DNA from: Aurelia coerulea
Taxonomy: Eukaryota; Cnidaria; Scyphozoa; Semaeostomeae; Ulmaridae
Reading direction: 5' to 3'
Assembly (NCBI GenBank): GCA_039566865.1
Contig: CM076960.1
Span: forward strand, 5,876,001-5,940,000
Length of the DNA stretch: 64,000 bases
How positions within the stretch are numbered: position 1 is the first letter of the stretch; the number at the start of each line of letters is the position of its first letter. Under the pieces are notes generated by a model. It did no database searches. It had not been told where the DNA came from and was given only the letters and a program-made list of their open reading frames with translations. Below, piece after piece: positions 1-10,502 of the stretch. Made by a program: the position numbers and the translations under genes.

Positions 1-34
1 GTTCTTTTATCTTGGCATCCATGAACGATACTGG

Positions 35-560
35 CAGGGCCGTCGCCATAGGGGGGTGTAGGGGGTGTGACACCCCCCCTGGAAAAGTGGCTGTCGGCAA
101 ATCAAGCTCGATCCTCAAGGCAGCATTTGCCGACAAATGTCCATCCAAATGTGGGTAGCCCCAATTCAGCTATTCTATTCTCCAGAGCGCTGATACTACG
201 AGAATTTCAGACTGTAAATTAAGATGGTCTCTTGATTACATACATGTATATAGGGTAGTATAACCCTAGTATAACCGTTGCAGATGGGCAAATATTTTGC
301 TCGCTTCGCTCGCACTGCCCTACCTAAGTTCCCTATCTAACGCCGGTACCCTTTTAGTTTTACAAGAAGATTAGCCAAAAGATTAACCGACAGCCAAAAG
401 TCTTTTTCGACAATCACGTTTCAAAGGGTGACTGTCATATCATAGAGCATGTATCAACGATAAGGTTGAATTTTCAACAACCACACCCAATAACCACGCC
501 CCTTGTCGGCAAATTCAAGGTTTACACCCCCCTTCCTCGACTTCCCTCGCGACGGCCCTG
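35..560. mobile_element. hAT-like MITE with perfect 8-bp target duplication
   Basis: The ends are inverted: CAGGGCCGTCGC at 35-46 and its complement GCGACGGCCCTG at 549-560. The octamer GATACTGG lies directly outside both ends (27-34 and 561-568), a perfect 8-bp target site duplication. An 8-bp duplication with termini beginning CAGGG is typical of the hAT superfamily. The 526-bp interior has C/G runs next to each end and no transposase frame, so it is a non-autonomous copy. The intact duplication suggests a fairly recent insertion. Confidence 0.85.
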
Positions 561-2891
561 GATACTGGCTCTTCAGAAAGCTAGTATTCTGTTACACAGA
601 ATTCGAAGAAGTTGAGAGTGCGAGAGCAGCACCAACGGGCAACGGCTGTTAGGCCTTGACAGCGATGACAATCCTGAAGTTATTATCGATTGAAAGTCGA
701 TTGAACAGCGAAAAAACTAGCCAAAATGAGAGACTGCATTATTGCCATTTTTGACGAATTATTTCATCAGAATTATGGTAAGTAATATTTCCTTCGATAT
801 CAGCTGTCTGTACGTGTAATTCTAGCATAGATCGATTAGATTTACAATCATAACAAACATCGATGTCGGCCCTGGCCTTTTGTGTGCATTAGCCCATATA
901 AGTAGCGAACAATATACTACCTGCCGAGGGATGGGACTTTCCAAAGTAATTACAGCATTTACAGAAATATTAGAACAGGAAGGTATGAAAAGCCAAAGAT
1001 GAATGATACCAGGGTCAACATTTATTAATTATTGAATTACCAGACAGCACAGGTCAGCTCCCAAATATTTTCTAGATTGGAGTAGGCCAACCACACATTT
1101 CCTGTTGTTTTGAGTGGAAACTAGAACTGTTTGTATCACAAACCTTGTTGTGGTTGGCCTATTCTAATCTAGACAAAATTACCTGTTACTTTTGTACTAA
1201 TTTTTCCCATTTACCTGTGCTGACAGATAGCCAGTCTGTTTACTTTGTCCAGAATGTTTCAGTAAGCCAGAAATTACAGTTTCACATCCAGGCATGCCCT
1301 GGGAGAGCATGCCTTTATTTCCCTTTCATATAAATTTTTTGCCAATTTTTGGTCTGACAAACAGAGATGTTGGTTATGAAGTCATGTGAACTGAACTAAT
1401 TTTTGTTATTGGCCTATACTCTTTGATTTGGGAAACCTTACAGCTAGGGTGATCAACTGATGCCAGAATTTCATCCAAAGTTTGCCATAGTTATTAAATC
1501 ATTTATTTACAGAAAATCCTTCATAAGCTATAATCTAAACACGCTTTATTCGATATATTGTGGCAAATGTGGGAAAAAGTTTGTTGGATAGCTTGGGGGT
1601 GCCAAAGTGTTGATGCTGCACAGAAATGGAGGGCTGTATACTAATTAGATGTAATCTAACTTATGCTCTTGTAAATTGGAATATTTTAATTTTTGCAGGT
1701 GAAAATCCACAGAAGAATGTCCTGTTTTCTTTCAAAACCTTGCACATCAAAGGAATTTTCTCAGAGATGTCCCAATCAATCATCTATCAGTGGCGTGCCA
1801 TTGAAATATGTCTATGTTTACTTCCCTGATTGCTGGTAGAAAGAACCTTCAAAGAGAACTTTCTTGATTGTGGAAGAGAACTATTTTTGTGCAAAGATGA
1901 TACAATAAATCCAATATTGATTCCCAAAGGAAATTTTGAAAATAGATTAGTTGTCGTGTATTTTTATGATATACGGTACAATTCATTGCTAGAAAGCCCC
2001 TAGAAAAGAATTTCCTGGCATGAAAAGAAAACCTCATGGTACGATTTGTTGTTATGAACTTGAGGAAGAACTCTCTGCCAACCTTTCAGCTAACATGATT
2101 GCCCATGATTTAAAAAATTTAACAGACAAACCTGCAAGATCTATCAATAAACATAAAATTGTCACATAAAATGCCAGGTTTGAAAGAAGAATGTTTACAG
2201 TTTTTATCCACGAAAATCATTTATAAGGGGCTACCAGGATGGCCAATAATTCAAGAAATTCTGCATAGAATCACAAATAAACCTGGAAATCCAAATTTGT
2301 CAAGAATGGCAACCATAGAAACAACTAGTACAATTCTTGAACTCTAAATGTTTATCCTGGCCTAATTTTCTTACATAGTACAACATGATACCATGATTTT
2401 AGCAAAAACTTTGTGAAAATAAGAGTTTGCTACTGTTATAAGTGTCTTAAATCCCTTCAGCAATGTGCGTTACCACAATGTTATCCTCCTTTGACATGCA
2501 ATGTATGATATGGTCTAGAGATATAATGTCATTTCTTGCAATTCTGTATGTCTTTTCTTTTATATGCCTCCAAACACATACTGGTCTGTGTCTCCTTGTA
2601 TTTGACTGATGGATCTACAACAAAGATATCATCTTAAAACAACTCAAATCACCTTGTTAGATACTCTTGTTTCAGTTTTGTTATGAAAAGGAAACCCATT
2701 TTTAAGGCAAATAAAGTTTCTTACGTTACAAATAAAACTACTTTCATACTTTCATTCAGAATTTCACAGTGCAGCAGTGCAAGTAATACATTTCAAGATC
2801 AGTATCATAAGAAATACAACAAGAATAAGTGAGGTTGTATCAGAAGGTTTAAATGTAAATGAAGGTTTTCTCATAATAAATAACAAGCATT
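561..2891. other. No recognisable gene; AT-rich, with one hairpin
   Basis: I see no convincing coding exon, RNA gene or transposon end in this 2.3-kb stretch. The only clear structure is an imperfect inverted repeat of 25 bp (1071-1095 against 1149-1173, two mismatches, core TAGGCCAACCACA) that would form a hairpin of about 100 nt. Short open frames near 1145, 1626 and 2159 show no domain and no splice context. Confidence 0.5.
1071..1173. repeat. Imperfect inverted repeat / hairpin
   Basis: The left arm TCTAGATTGGAGTAGGCCAA and following bases are mirrored at 1149-1173 with two mismatches over 25 bp. The 53-nt loop is unremarkable. It could be a tiny snap-back repeat; no flanking duplication was identified. 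Confidence 0.6.
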
Positions 2892-3057
2892 TGTAATATA
2901 GTTATCACGTGATGGACTGTAAGCACATGATGTGACATTTAACTGTGAGGAATGCGTGAAAGTGGTACCAGTTGTAGATATGAGTACGGGAGCATGATGA
3001 TGATTCGAATCTAGATATGCCTCATTATTAGCCTACCCTACGGTCACCAAAATACCA
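2892..3057 (+). repeat. 5' LTR
   Basis: It begins TGTAATATAG and ends ATACCA, so it has the usual TG..CA termini. It matches 7259-7424 at all but three positions (near 2928, 2953 and 3011). At 166 bp it is short for an LTR. It would carry the element's promoter, but I cannot point to a TATA box with confidence. Confidence 0.92.
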
Positions 3058-3061
3058 TATC

Positions 3062-3079
3062 TGGCGACGAGGATATAAA
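3062..3079 (+). promoter_or_regulatory. Candidate tRNA primer-binding site
   Basis: TGGCGACGAGGATATAAA starts four bases after the 5' LTR. A TGG start matches the CCA end of a tRNA, as in Ty3/gypsy primer sites (family knowledge). I did not assign the primer tRNA. Confidence 0.65.
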
Positions 3080-3111
3080 CAAATTAATGGAGCGCTGAAT
3101 CAAGCCTCAAA

Positions 3112-4506
3112 ATGGCCATACTGCCGAGTTTATATTTTCCACCCTTTGATGCAAGGGGAGATCCTTCTAGCACAGGACAAAGGTGGACTGAATACATAGA
3201 GCGCTTCGAAAATTTTCTCACTGCCATGGAAATCGACGATCCTAAACGCCAGCGTGCACTTTTATTGCATTTCAGTGGAGAGGAAGTCTATCGCATTTTC
3301 AAGACTTTATCAGACACTGGAGAGGCAAAAGATTACAAAAAAGCAGTTGAAAAGCTGACTGGATACTTCCAACCAAAGAAGAATATCGATTTTGAACGAT
3401 ATACTTTTCGCCAAGCTAATCAACATGAAGCTCAAACGCTAGATGAATATCATACTCGATTACAACAACTTGCCACTCATTGTGAGTTTAAAGAGAAAGA
3501 TGTAGAGGTGAAATCACAAATCATCTCAGGATGCTCATCAAAAAGGGTCAGACGAAAAGCACTTCGCGAACCAACACTTAAATTGCAAGAACTACTTGAC
3601 TTTGGTCGGTCTTTAGAGATTTCGGAAGGCCAAGCTATTGGAATAGAACATGCAACAACAGACATGTCAGATCTACAGGTGAACAAAGTAAAATTTCGAC
3701 CTAAGCCACAAAGAGGCAATAATCAGCGAAGGTCGCAAACACGTGCCAAGACATGTTTTAATTGTGGTGGATCATATCCCCATACGCAAGAAAAACCCTG
3801 TCCAGCCAAAGGTAAACTGTGTAGAGCATGCAAGAAATCAAACCATTTTGAAAAATTTTGCCGTTCAAAGCTGCAGTCAAACAATCCCGCGAAAATAAAA
3901 CAGCGAAAATCGAATCGTGCAGTGCAAGCTGTTCAACCTGGAAGAGACACTGACGAATCCACGTCACAGTCTTCAGACTCTTCAGATGAGGAAATTTTAT
4001 TCGGAGTACAAAGTTTGCAAAGGTGTACTTCGAAGCCCCCAAAAACTACTGTTAAAATTGGGAAGTGCAAAATTGATGTCATTGTTGACACTGGAGCAAG
4101 CATCAACATTCTTGATACACCCACTTTTCATAAGATCCAAGTACAGAATCCAAAATTGCAACTGACGTCATCTACCAGCAAAATATTTGCATATGCATCA
4201 GACGTACCGTTAGACATTGCTGGAAAATTCGAGACAGAAGTACAAACACGCAATCGAATAAAGTTCGGGACATTTTATGTCGCAAGGAAATCAACAGGGA
4301 ACCTTCTGAGTTTTCAAACAGCCACTGAGTTAAACTTGCTACAAGTCAACATTGATAACGTTCAAGAAGGAAATCCTGCACAACATCCGTCATCGACCAT
4401 TCATCCAATGGAAAGACGCAGTGTACCAAGTGCTAATATGTCATCAAGTTTAATAAATGAACATCCAGAATTATTTGTTGGTGTGGGAAAATTAAAGGAC
4501 ACGTAA
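3112..4506 (+). CDS. Gag with CCHC zinc knuckle, fused to aspartic protease
   Basis: This 464-residue frame encodes the structural Gag protein and the start of the polyprotein. Residues about 1-200 are a charged retrotransposon Gag domain. Residues 217-250 hold a variant Cys-rich knuckle followed by a canonical C-x2-C-x4-H-x4-C knuckle (CRACKKSNHFEKFC), which binds nucleic acid. A Ser/Asp-rich linker follows. Residues about 310-420 are a retropepsin-like protease with the active-site motif DTGAS at 326-330. The frame stops at TAA 4504-4506, but the same frame continues directly into reverse transcriptase. The stop is therefore either a recent mutation or, less likely, a programmed read-through point; a mutation fits better because two more lesions lie downstream. 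Confidence 0.93.
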   Translation: MAILPSLYFPPFDARGDPSSTGQRWTEYIERFENFLTAMEIDDPKRQRALLLHFSGEEVYRIFKTLSDTGEAKDYKKAVEKLTGYFQPKKNIDFERYTFRQANQHEAQTLDEYHTRLQQLATHCEFKEKDVEVKSQIISGCSSKRVRRKALREPTLKLQELLDFGRSLEISEGQAIGIEHATTDMSDLQVNKVKFRPKPQRGNNQRRSQTRAKTCFNCGGSYPHTQEKPCPAKGKLCRACKKSNHFEKFCRSKLQSNNPAKIKQRKSNRAVQAVQPGRDTDESTSQSSDSSDEEILFGVQSLQRCTSKPPKTTVKIGKCKIDVIVDTGASINILDTPTFHKIQVQNPKLQLTSSTSKIFAYASDVPLDIAGKFETEVQTRNRIKFGTFYVARKSTGNLLSFQTATELNLLQVNIDNVQEGNPAQHPSSTIHPMERRSVPSANMSSSLINEHPELFVGVGKLKDT

Positions 4507-5949
4507 ATCAAACTTCATATCGACGAACATGTTACTCCGATCGCCCAACCAGCACGCCGAGTTCCTTTTCACATTCGAAAAGCCCTTGACAAAGCTCTCG
4601 ACGAACTCGAAGACAACGATATAATTGAACCAGCCATTGGAGCGACTCCTTGGGTTAGTCCTCTTGTAGTATTCCCGAAACCGAACAATCCCGATGAGAT
4701 ACGAGTTTGTGTCGACATGCGCCGAGCCAATCAAGCGATTACACGAGAACGACATCCAACACCGACCGTCGACGAAATCATTCATGATCTCAATGGTGCA
4801 ACTGTATTTTCCAAGCTCGACCTAAACAAAGGATACCATCAACTTGAGTTGGAGCTCAACAGCCGAGGCATAACAACATTTGCAACACATCGTGGACTTT
4901 ATCGCTATCAAAGACTTGCGTTCGGAATTTCTTCCGCTGCCGAAGTCTTTCAGTATCAAATTCAAACAGCTCTCGCTGGGATTCCTGGTTGTCGCAATCT
5001 CAGTGACGACATAATCATATTTGGCAAAACGCAACAAGAACACGACCAAGCCCTTCGCAATGTTTTTCAGAGGCTCCGCGAGAAAGGACTCACGTTGAAC
5101 AAGAGAAAATGCACTTTCAACAAAGCCAATCTTAACTTCTATGGTTATACATTTTCAGCTGAAGGCATGAAAGCTGACGAGAAGAAAATTCAGGCTATCA
5201 AAGAAACATCGACACCGAAGACTGTTTCTGAACTTCGTTCTTTTCTCGGACTCGTGAATTACGTTTCTCGTTTTATCAAAGATTTCGCTACAATCGCCGC
5301 CCCACTTCGAGATTTAACGAAAAAATCGACGAAATGGACTTGGATTGATCAACATCAAGCTGCGTTTGACAATCTGAAAGAAGCACTGACAAGTAAATCT
5401 GCCGTGGCGTACTTCGATCCGAAGAAATCAACAGAAATTCTTGTCGATGCCAGTCCAGTTGGATTAGGAGCAATTTTAACACAGAAAACAGTGAACCCTG
5501 ATGGCTCAATTCAAGCAAAAGTTTGTGCTTATGCAAGCCGCACATTATCCGATGTAGAACGCCGATATTCTCAAACAGAAAAGGAGGCCCTCGCAATCGT
5601 TTGGGCTTGTGAAAAGTTTCATCTTTACATTTATGGAGCTCAATTCAACATTGTAACTGATCATAAAGCTTTGGAAATTATTTTTAACAATCCAAACTCA
5701 CGACCGCCAGCAAGAATAGAACGTTGGAGCTTACGGTTACAAAATTATGACTTCACAGTCACATTCAAACCTGGAAAGGAAAATCCAGCCGATTTTATGT
5801 CACGACATCCAGTCAACAATTCGAAGAAGAAACATAATATTGCCGAAGAGTATGTGAACTTTATCACACGTCACGTTACGCCTGTTGCCATGACTTCTCA
5901 TGAAATTCTAAGTGAAATCACAAAGGATTCAGTTATGACTTTTGGATAA
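4507..5949 (+). pseudogene. Reverse transcriptase and RNase H part of the gypsy polyprotein
   Basis: It continues in the frame of the gag-protease ORF after the stop at 4504. Palm motifs appear in order: VCVDMRRAN near 4708-4734, SKLDLNKGYHQ near 4810-4842, and the catalytic Asp pair (SDDIIIFG) at 5002-5025, where the more usual Tyr/Leu-x-Asp-Asp reads Leu-Ser-Asp-Asp. RNase H follows with ILVDASPVGLGA near 5437, a YSQTEKEALA segment near 5569 and VTDHKALE near 5656. The frame ends at a TAA (5947-5949) just before the integrase, where a +2/-1 shift is needed to continue. Called a pseudogene because the upstream stop and downstream shifts prevent one continuous polyprotein. Confidence 0.92.
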
Positions 5950-7192
5950 TTTTGGATGAAACCTGGCACAAAATGTCAGAGATACCAGACTTGAAGGTTT
6001 TCAAGAAGGTAAAAGAAGAACTAACAGTGACAGACGATGGATTTATTTTGAAGGGAACAAAACTAGTAATTCCAAGTACACTCAGAAATCGCGTCGTTAA
6101 CCTCGCACATGAGGGACATCAAGGCATTGTCAAAACCAAGTCACTTCTCAGAGAAAAAGTATGGTTTCCCGGAATTGTACAATGGTTGAAAATATCGTAA
6201 AGAACTGTATTCCTTGCCAAGCTACGACCGCAAAAGAAAAGCTAGAGCCGTATAAAATGTCCAAGTTACCCCGTGGACCTTGGGACAAGGTTTCAGTTGA
6301 CTTTAGTGGACCGTACCCTAATGGTGAATATTTACTCGTTGTTATTGACGAATATTCTCGTTTTCCGGAGATCGAAATCGTTCGTTCAACCGCTGGAAAG
6401 TCGGTTATACCGAAACTCGATCGAATTTTTTCCTCGTTTGGAATTCCTCGGGTTGTAAGGTCGGACAATGGACCGCCTTTTAGTGGATACAGATTCAAGG
6501 ATTTTAAGAATGAACTTGGTTTTCGCCATCGCAAAATTACGCCACACTGGCCACGCGCAAATGGTGAAGTCGAGAGATTTATGAGAACATTGAACAAAAC
6601 TGTGAAAGCTGCACACAGTGAAAACAAGGTGTGGCAACGTGACTTGTTTACATTTCTAAGAAGCTATCGAGCAACGCCACATGTATCAACAGGAGAGACA
6701 CCAGCTAGTCTTATGTTTGCACGAAATATTGCAACAAAATTGCCTGAAATAGCAGCAAAAAAGCAGAACGATGAAGGAGTCAGAGAAAAAGACCAAGCTT
6801 CAAAAGAAAGGATGAAAGGAGATGCCGAAAAGAGAAAGCAACATGAATGTCATACTTTCAACATTGGAGATACTGTTTTAGTAAAAACAGATCGCAAAAA
6901 CAAATTGAGTACTTTTTATGATCCAAATCCATATGAGATAACAGAAATCAACCATTTAATGATAACTGCAGAGAGAGCAGATCATCAGATAACAAGAAAC
7001 TGTTCCTGGTTCAAGAAATACCAGAACAGCGCAAAAGCTTCGAAATCGATGAGGACGATACTTTGCCAAGACCGTGTGATACAGCGCCAGGAGGTGATAC
7101 AAATGAACAAGTTGAACGACGCTACCCAATACGGCAAAGGAAACAAACTGACTTTTATTTTGGACAGTGATATGGACACAAACAGAAAATAA
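5950..7192 (+). pseudogene. Integrase part of the gypsy polyprotein, frameshifted
   Basis: The first piece (frame of 5952-6200) carries the His half of an HHCC zinc finger (AHEGHQG) and the following LREKVWFPGI. The second piece (frame of 6161-7192) carries the Cys half (CIPC). The two overlap, which places a frameshift between about 6165 and 6190. The catalytic D,D,E core is present: VSVDFSGPYPNG near 6290, VRSDNGPPF near 6455 and NGEVERF near 6561. The C-terminal segment FYDPNPYEITEI near 6915 is a GPY/F-like domain. The protein would insert the cDNA into the genome; this copy cannot make it intact. Confidence 0.92.
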
Positions 7193-7241
7193 CAAAAAAG
7201 AAGATAATAAAACATTGTGATTAAAATTCGAAACAAATCTT

Positions 7242-7258
7242 AAAAGAAGAAGGAGTGA
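7242..7258 (+). promoter_or_regulatory. Polypurine tract before the 3' LTR
   Basis: AAAAGAAGAAGGAGTGA directly abuts the 3' LTR. This is where plus-strand DNA synthesis is primed in LTR elements (family knowledge). One T interrupts the purines. Confidence 0.8.
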
Positions 7259-7424
7259 TGTAATATAGTTATCACGTGATGGACTGTAAGCACGTGATGT
7301 GACATTTAACTGTGAGGAATGTGTGAAAGTGGTACCAGTTGTAGATATGAGTACGGGAGCATGATGATGATTCGAATCCAGATATGCCTCATTATTAGCC
7401 TACCCTACGGTCACCAAAATACCA
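7259..7424 (+). repeat. 3' LTR
   Basis: It is the partner of 2892-3057, of identical length, with three substitutions between the pair. Its right edge lies only 64 bp from the stop codon of a minus-strand gene, so the element sits in or next to that gene's 3' untranslated region. Confidence 0.92.
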
Positions 7425-7488
7425 TAGAATTTATGAGCATCACAAGCGAGAAAGATGCACAATCGAAGCACTCTGTGGTTGAATATAG

Positions 7489-7679
7489 TCAATCGGCATC
7501 ATTGAAATCCAACCCCAAGCCTTGGATGGCATTTGTCCCTCTTGACGCGTCTTTCCAAAGCGAAGTATCTACACGGTCGATAATGTGGAAAATCGCGCCG
7601 TTTGTCGTTGGCCTTGAGCCAAGAAATGTCTTATTCGAAGGAAGCAAAGTTTGCTTGTTATCAACAACAAAACTTTGAG
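7489..7679 (-). CDS. Terminal coding exon of an unnamed minus-strand gene (faintly fasciclin-like)
   Basis: Read on the minus strand from an AG acceptor at 7681-7680, this exon has an open frame of 63 codons ending at TGA 7491-7489. Joined in phase 1 to the exon at 7854-7765 it gives a continuous peptide ending ..LGLDFNDAD. The segment TTNGAIFHIIDRVD resembles the end of FAS1 (fasciclin) domains, which often close with a TNG-x-x-H-x-ID-x-VL pattern. That resemblance is weak and from memory. The base composition is less AT-rich than the surroundings, as expected for coding DNA. Upstream exons would lie at higher coordinates; I could not trace them. The open frame on the opposite strand here has no such support. 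Confidence 0.55.
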
Positions 7680-7764
7680 CTTTTAATCAAAATACCCGTG
7701 CCTCTACGAAGAAAAGTAAATGGCCTATGAATAATAATAATAAATATGAGCTAAATATGCCTAC

Positions 7765-7854
7765 CGTTCTCGAAGCTCTCTACTTGAAATGAAACGATAT
7801 CTCCATCCTTCGTTGCCACGATAAATGAGAAAGAAGCTGCTACCCCGTATTCAT
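7765..7854 (-). CDS. Penultimate coding exon of the same minus-strand gene
   Basis: This 90-nt exon is bounded on the minus strand by TTTTGCCACAG (acceptor) and a GTAGGC donor, and is phase 1 at both ends, so it keeps frame with the terminal exon across an 85-nt intron (7764-7680). The peptide EYGVAASFSFIVATKDGDIV and following residues is free of low-complexity bias and reads like a beta-strand-rich extracellular domain. No family is assigned with confidence. Confidence 0.55.
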
Positions 7855-8010
7855 CTGTGGCAAAATGTTTTCAGGCATAAATATCCTTCTTTCTTAACTG
7901 TCCAGCGTAAAAAAAGAGGAGCATGTGCAGTATTGCTGAGTTGGTTCCCCTTTCGCCTTGCTTAGGCCTAGACTACCTAGCCTAGTCGCTCTTTCAACCT
8001 CAGTTCAGTT

Positions 8011-8130
8011 CGTGAAGTTGTAGTTCTTCTGCCTTCTCTTTGCCTCCAATAGTTTATCGTTATGAAAAAGAATACGTTGAAGTATTATTTCCACTTCCTT
8101 GTCAGGCAAGTTACTGCAGTTGACTGCTCA
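8011..8130 (-). other. Possible degenerate minus-strand exon
   Basis: After a reasonable acceptor (TCAACTGCAG, minus strand, just above 8118) there is an open stretch reading SNLPDKEVEIILQRILFHND and more, ending in a stop at about 8011. No GT donor lies before that stop, so it does not splice cleanly to the 7854 exon. It may be an upstream exon with a lesion, or chance. The interval 7863-8010 holds nothing else I recognise. Confidence 0.25.
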
Positions 8131-8149
8131 TAGACATTTTCTTCCTATA

Positions 8150-10502
8150 TTTATATTTATATTTCATATTTCATATTTCAATTTATTAAGGAGGGAGGCC
8201 CTTCACCCTAGTGGCTGATTTTCAAGGGGCCCTCCACATAAAAACTTACAATAAAAATTGGCTAAAAACATCTAAAAACTACTTACAATGAATATATACA
8301 ACTAAACCATAAAACCTAATTAATAAAAGTAAAAGAAATGAGCATAAAACCGATAGACTGGGAAACCTCTCCAACGATCCAGCAACCAGAGCAGCCCCCG
8401 TCCCCACGCCCGACCCCGCCAAATCGACAACGGAGATCCCAAAAACAGATCTCCGTCGCCGATCCAGCAGCAATCAAGCACAGAAACCGCGGGCCGCGGC
8501 TAGCCACCCGACCGCAAGAGAAGCCCCCCAGCCTATCATATATTCTGCTTGAACACATTAATGGAGGGTGCCTGTTTAGTCTCAGCTGAGAGGCTGTTCC
8601 ACAGTTTTGCACCTCGATATGAGAAACATTTCTGCCCATTTGCGGATGTTTGGTAATCTCAAATCTGTTTTCGTATTTCGAAGGCTGCGAGAGCTGCAGG
8701 CGGAGTTTCTTGTGAAAATATCGCTCATGTACTGTGGAGCAAGCCCATTAATAGACTTGTAGACCATCAGTCTAGAATCCTGGTCGATAAGCTCGCGAAC
8801 GGTTTTCCAACCAAGACTCCCGATGAGTGGCCTACTTGGAGCATCAAAGCTGCTGTTCGTTACAATTCTGGCAGCTCTGTTTTGAAGCCTTTGGAGCTGA
8901 TCAATATCAGTTGTGCCACAACAACCCCATACAGAGCAGCAGTATCGAAAATGGGGCTCCACAATACTCGAGTACAACGTTTTCAAAGAAGCAATTGGGA
9001 GAATATTCTTTGCAGGTTTTAAAAATCCGGTGGCTCTCGATACTTTGGTGGATACCGCTTTAATATGTTCTTTTTTAAGATGCAATTTTTCTGCAGCATT
9101 GTTGACCGTTCTGTGCTTCGGTTTAGTTGCGATTAACATAGATTGTGTTTTAGCAACATTTAGCGAAAGCTTATTGCCCTTCAGCCATGAGTCTAAATGC
9201 TCAAGATCGTTGTTAATAGCCTCATTCAGCTGAGAAATATCCCTTGATTTTAAGCAAAGGCTAGTATCATCAGCATACATGGATACAGTTGAACCCTGGA
9301 CAGAACTTGGGAGATCATTGATGTAGATCAAAAAAAGAAGTGGCCCCAGACAAGACCCTTGGGGTACTCCTACTTCCACTTCCCCAATTTCTGAATCGAC
9401 CCCACCCACTCTGCAGAACTGTTTTCTGTTAGAGAGATAAGACTGAAACCAAGACAGTTCTCTTTGCTGAACACCGTAGTGCTCTAGCTTTTTGCAGAGA
9501 AGGTCATGGTCGACAGTGTCAAATGCCTTTTTGAGATCAATGAATACTGTACCCACCATCTGTCTAGTGTCCAATCCACTATACCAGTCATCGGTGTTTT
9601 TAAGTAGGCAGGTCAATGTAGAGTGGAGTTTTAAGAAGCCTGATTGACCAGGATGAATAAGGTTATTCTTAGCAAGATGCTCGTAAAGTTGGTTAAAGAC
9701 GAGTTTTTCAAAGAGCCTTGAGATGACAGGGAGAACTGAAATTGGGCGATAGTTAGACCTTTCAGCCCTATCACCTTCCTTAAAAATTGGTGTGATGCGA
9801 GCATTTTTCCAAGAATCAGGAAACTGACTTGTCTCAAGAGAGGTGTTAAACATGAAAACTAAGGCGTTTTCAATATATGGAGTGGCTAGCTTTAGAAAAT
9901 AGCTAGATATATTGTCACTTCCAAGGCTCTTAGATGTTTTTATCTTACCCATTGCATCTCTGATGTCCTGCACTACAATTGGCCTAAAATTGAAGCGCCT
10001 ATTATCAGGGTTGAGATTATATTCACCTGTAAGCATGGGGTTGGGGGCATCCTCAATCTTGCTAGCGAGATCCTTACCGACTGAGCAGAAATATTCATTC
10101 ATAGTGTTGGAGATTTCCTGCCTATTCAAAATGTCCCCTCCAGGTGCCTTCAAAAGATCTATGTTTGTGGATTTAGATCTTTTATTTAACACCTGGTTGA
10201 TCGTTTTCCAAGATTCCTTCATGTTGCCTTTAGCTTGAGCGAGTCTTTCCGAAAAGTACTGCCTTTTCAACTCAGAATTTTGTTTGTTAATTTTGTTTCT
10301 AATATGCCTATAGGAGCTCATAAGAAGCAGAGATTTGCTTTTAACAGCTGCTTTCTTAAGCTTAAGCTGCTTTCTTCCGATTTTCTTTCTCCAGTGCCAT
10401 CCAAGAATCACACTCAGTTTGCAGCGTGTTTCTGTTCATCCCATCGTGAATGCGATTGCGTCATTCCCGGTATGACATCACAGGCGCCTCGCCCGAGATC
10501 TC
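8150..10502 (-). mobile_element. CR1-like LINE, copy 1 (5'-truncated)
   Basis: The element reads on the minus strand, with its reverse transcriptase at 10411-8582 and a 3' untranslated region reaching a simple-sequence tail of ATATTT/CATATTT units at about 8145-8190. The 3' region (GGAGGG..TTGATTTTCAAGGGGCCCTC on the plus strand) is shared with copies 2 and 3 near 41012 and 52470, which identifies one LINE family. The endonuclease and ORF1 are missing. A TTAA-type MITE lies immediately upstream at 10503. Confidence 0.88.
8582..10411 (-). pseudogene. LINE reverse transcriptase, copy 1, with an in-frame deletion
   Basis: A 609-residue open frame covers the reverse transcriptase of a CR1/L2-like LINE. 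Visible motifs, in order, are NYRPISVLPVISRLFEK, SGFLKLHSTLTCL, VFIDLKKAFDTVDHDLL, VGVPQGSCLGPLLFLIYIND and the catalytic YADDTS near 9267-9284 on the plus strand. After AKTQSMLIATKPK the sequence jumps to the ..IKAVSTKVSRA segment. Compared with copy 2 it lacks about 35 residues including KTKYLGVQI, the conserved start of the thumb region. The frame is otherwise open, but with the thumb motif deleted and the endonuclease absent it is unlikely to be active. Confidence 0.85.

Larger units (their letters stand above)
2892..7424 (+). mobile_element. Ty3/gypsy LTR retrotransposon, recent but inactivated
   Basis: Two 166-bp direct repeats (2892-3057 and 7259-7424) flank a gag-protease-reverse transcriptase-RNase H-integrase coding region in the order diagnostic of Ty3/gypsy (metavirid) elements, with a primer-binding-like site after the 5' LTR and a purine tract before the 3' LTR. 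The LTRs differ at three positions I can see (about 2%), so the insertion is young. The coding region is nevertheless broken by an in-frame stop at 4504-4506 and two frameshifts (near 5945 and between about 6165 and 6190). No clean target duplication is visible: flanks read GCATT and GAATT only if the LTR is extended by two bases. No envelope gene is seen. Confidence 0.95.

Noticed and set aside
7319..7678. 119-codon plus-strand open frame starting in the 3' LTR
   Set aside because: It crosses from the retrotransposon into host DNA and is antisense to a better supported minus-strand exon.
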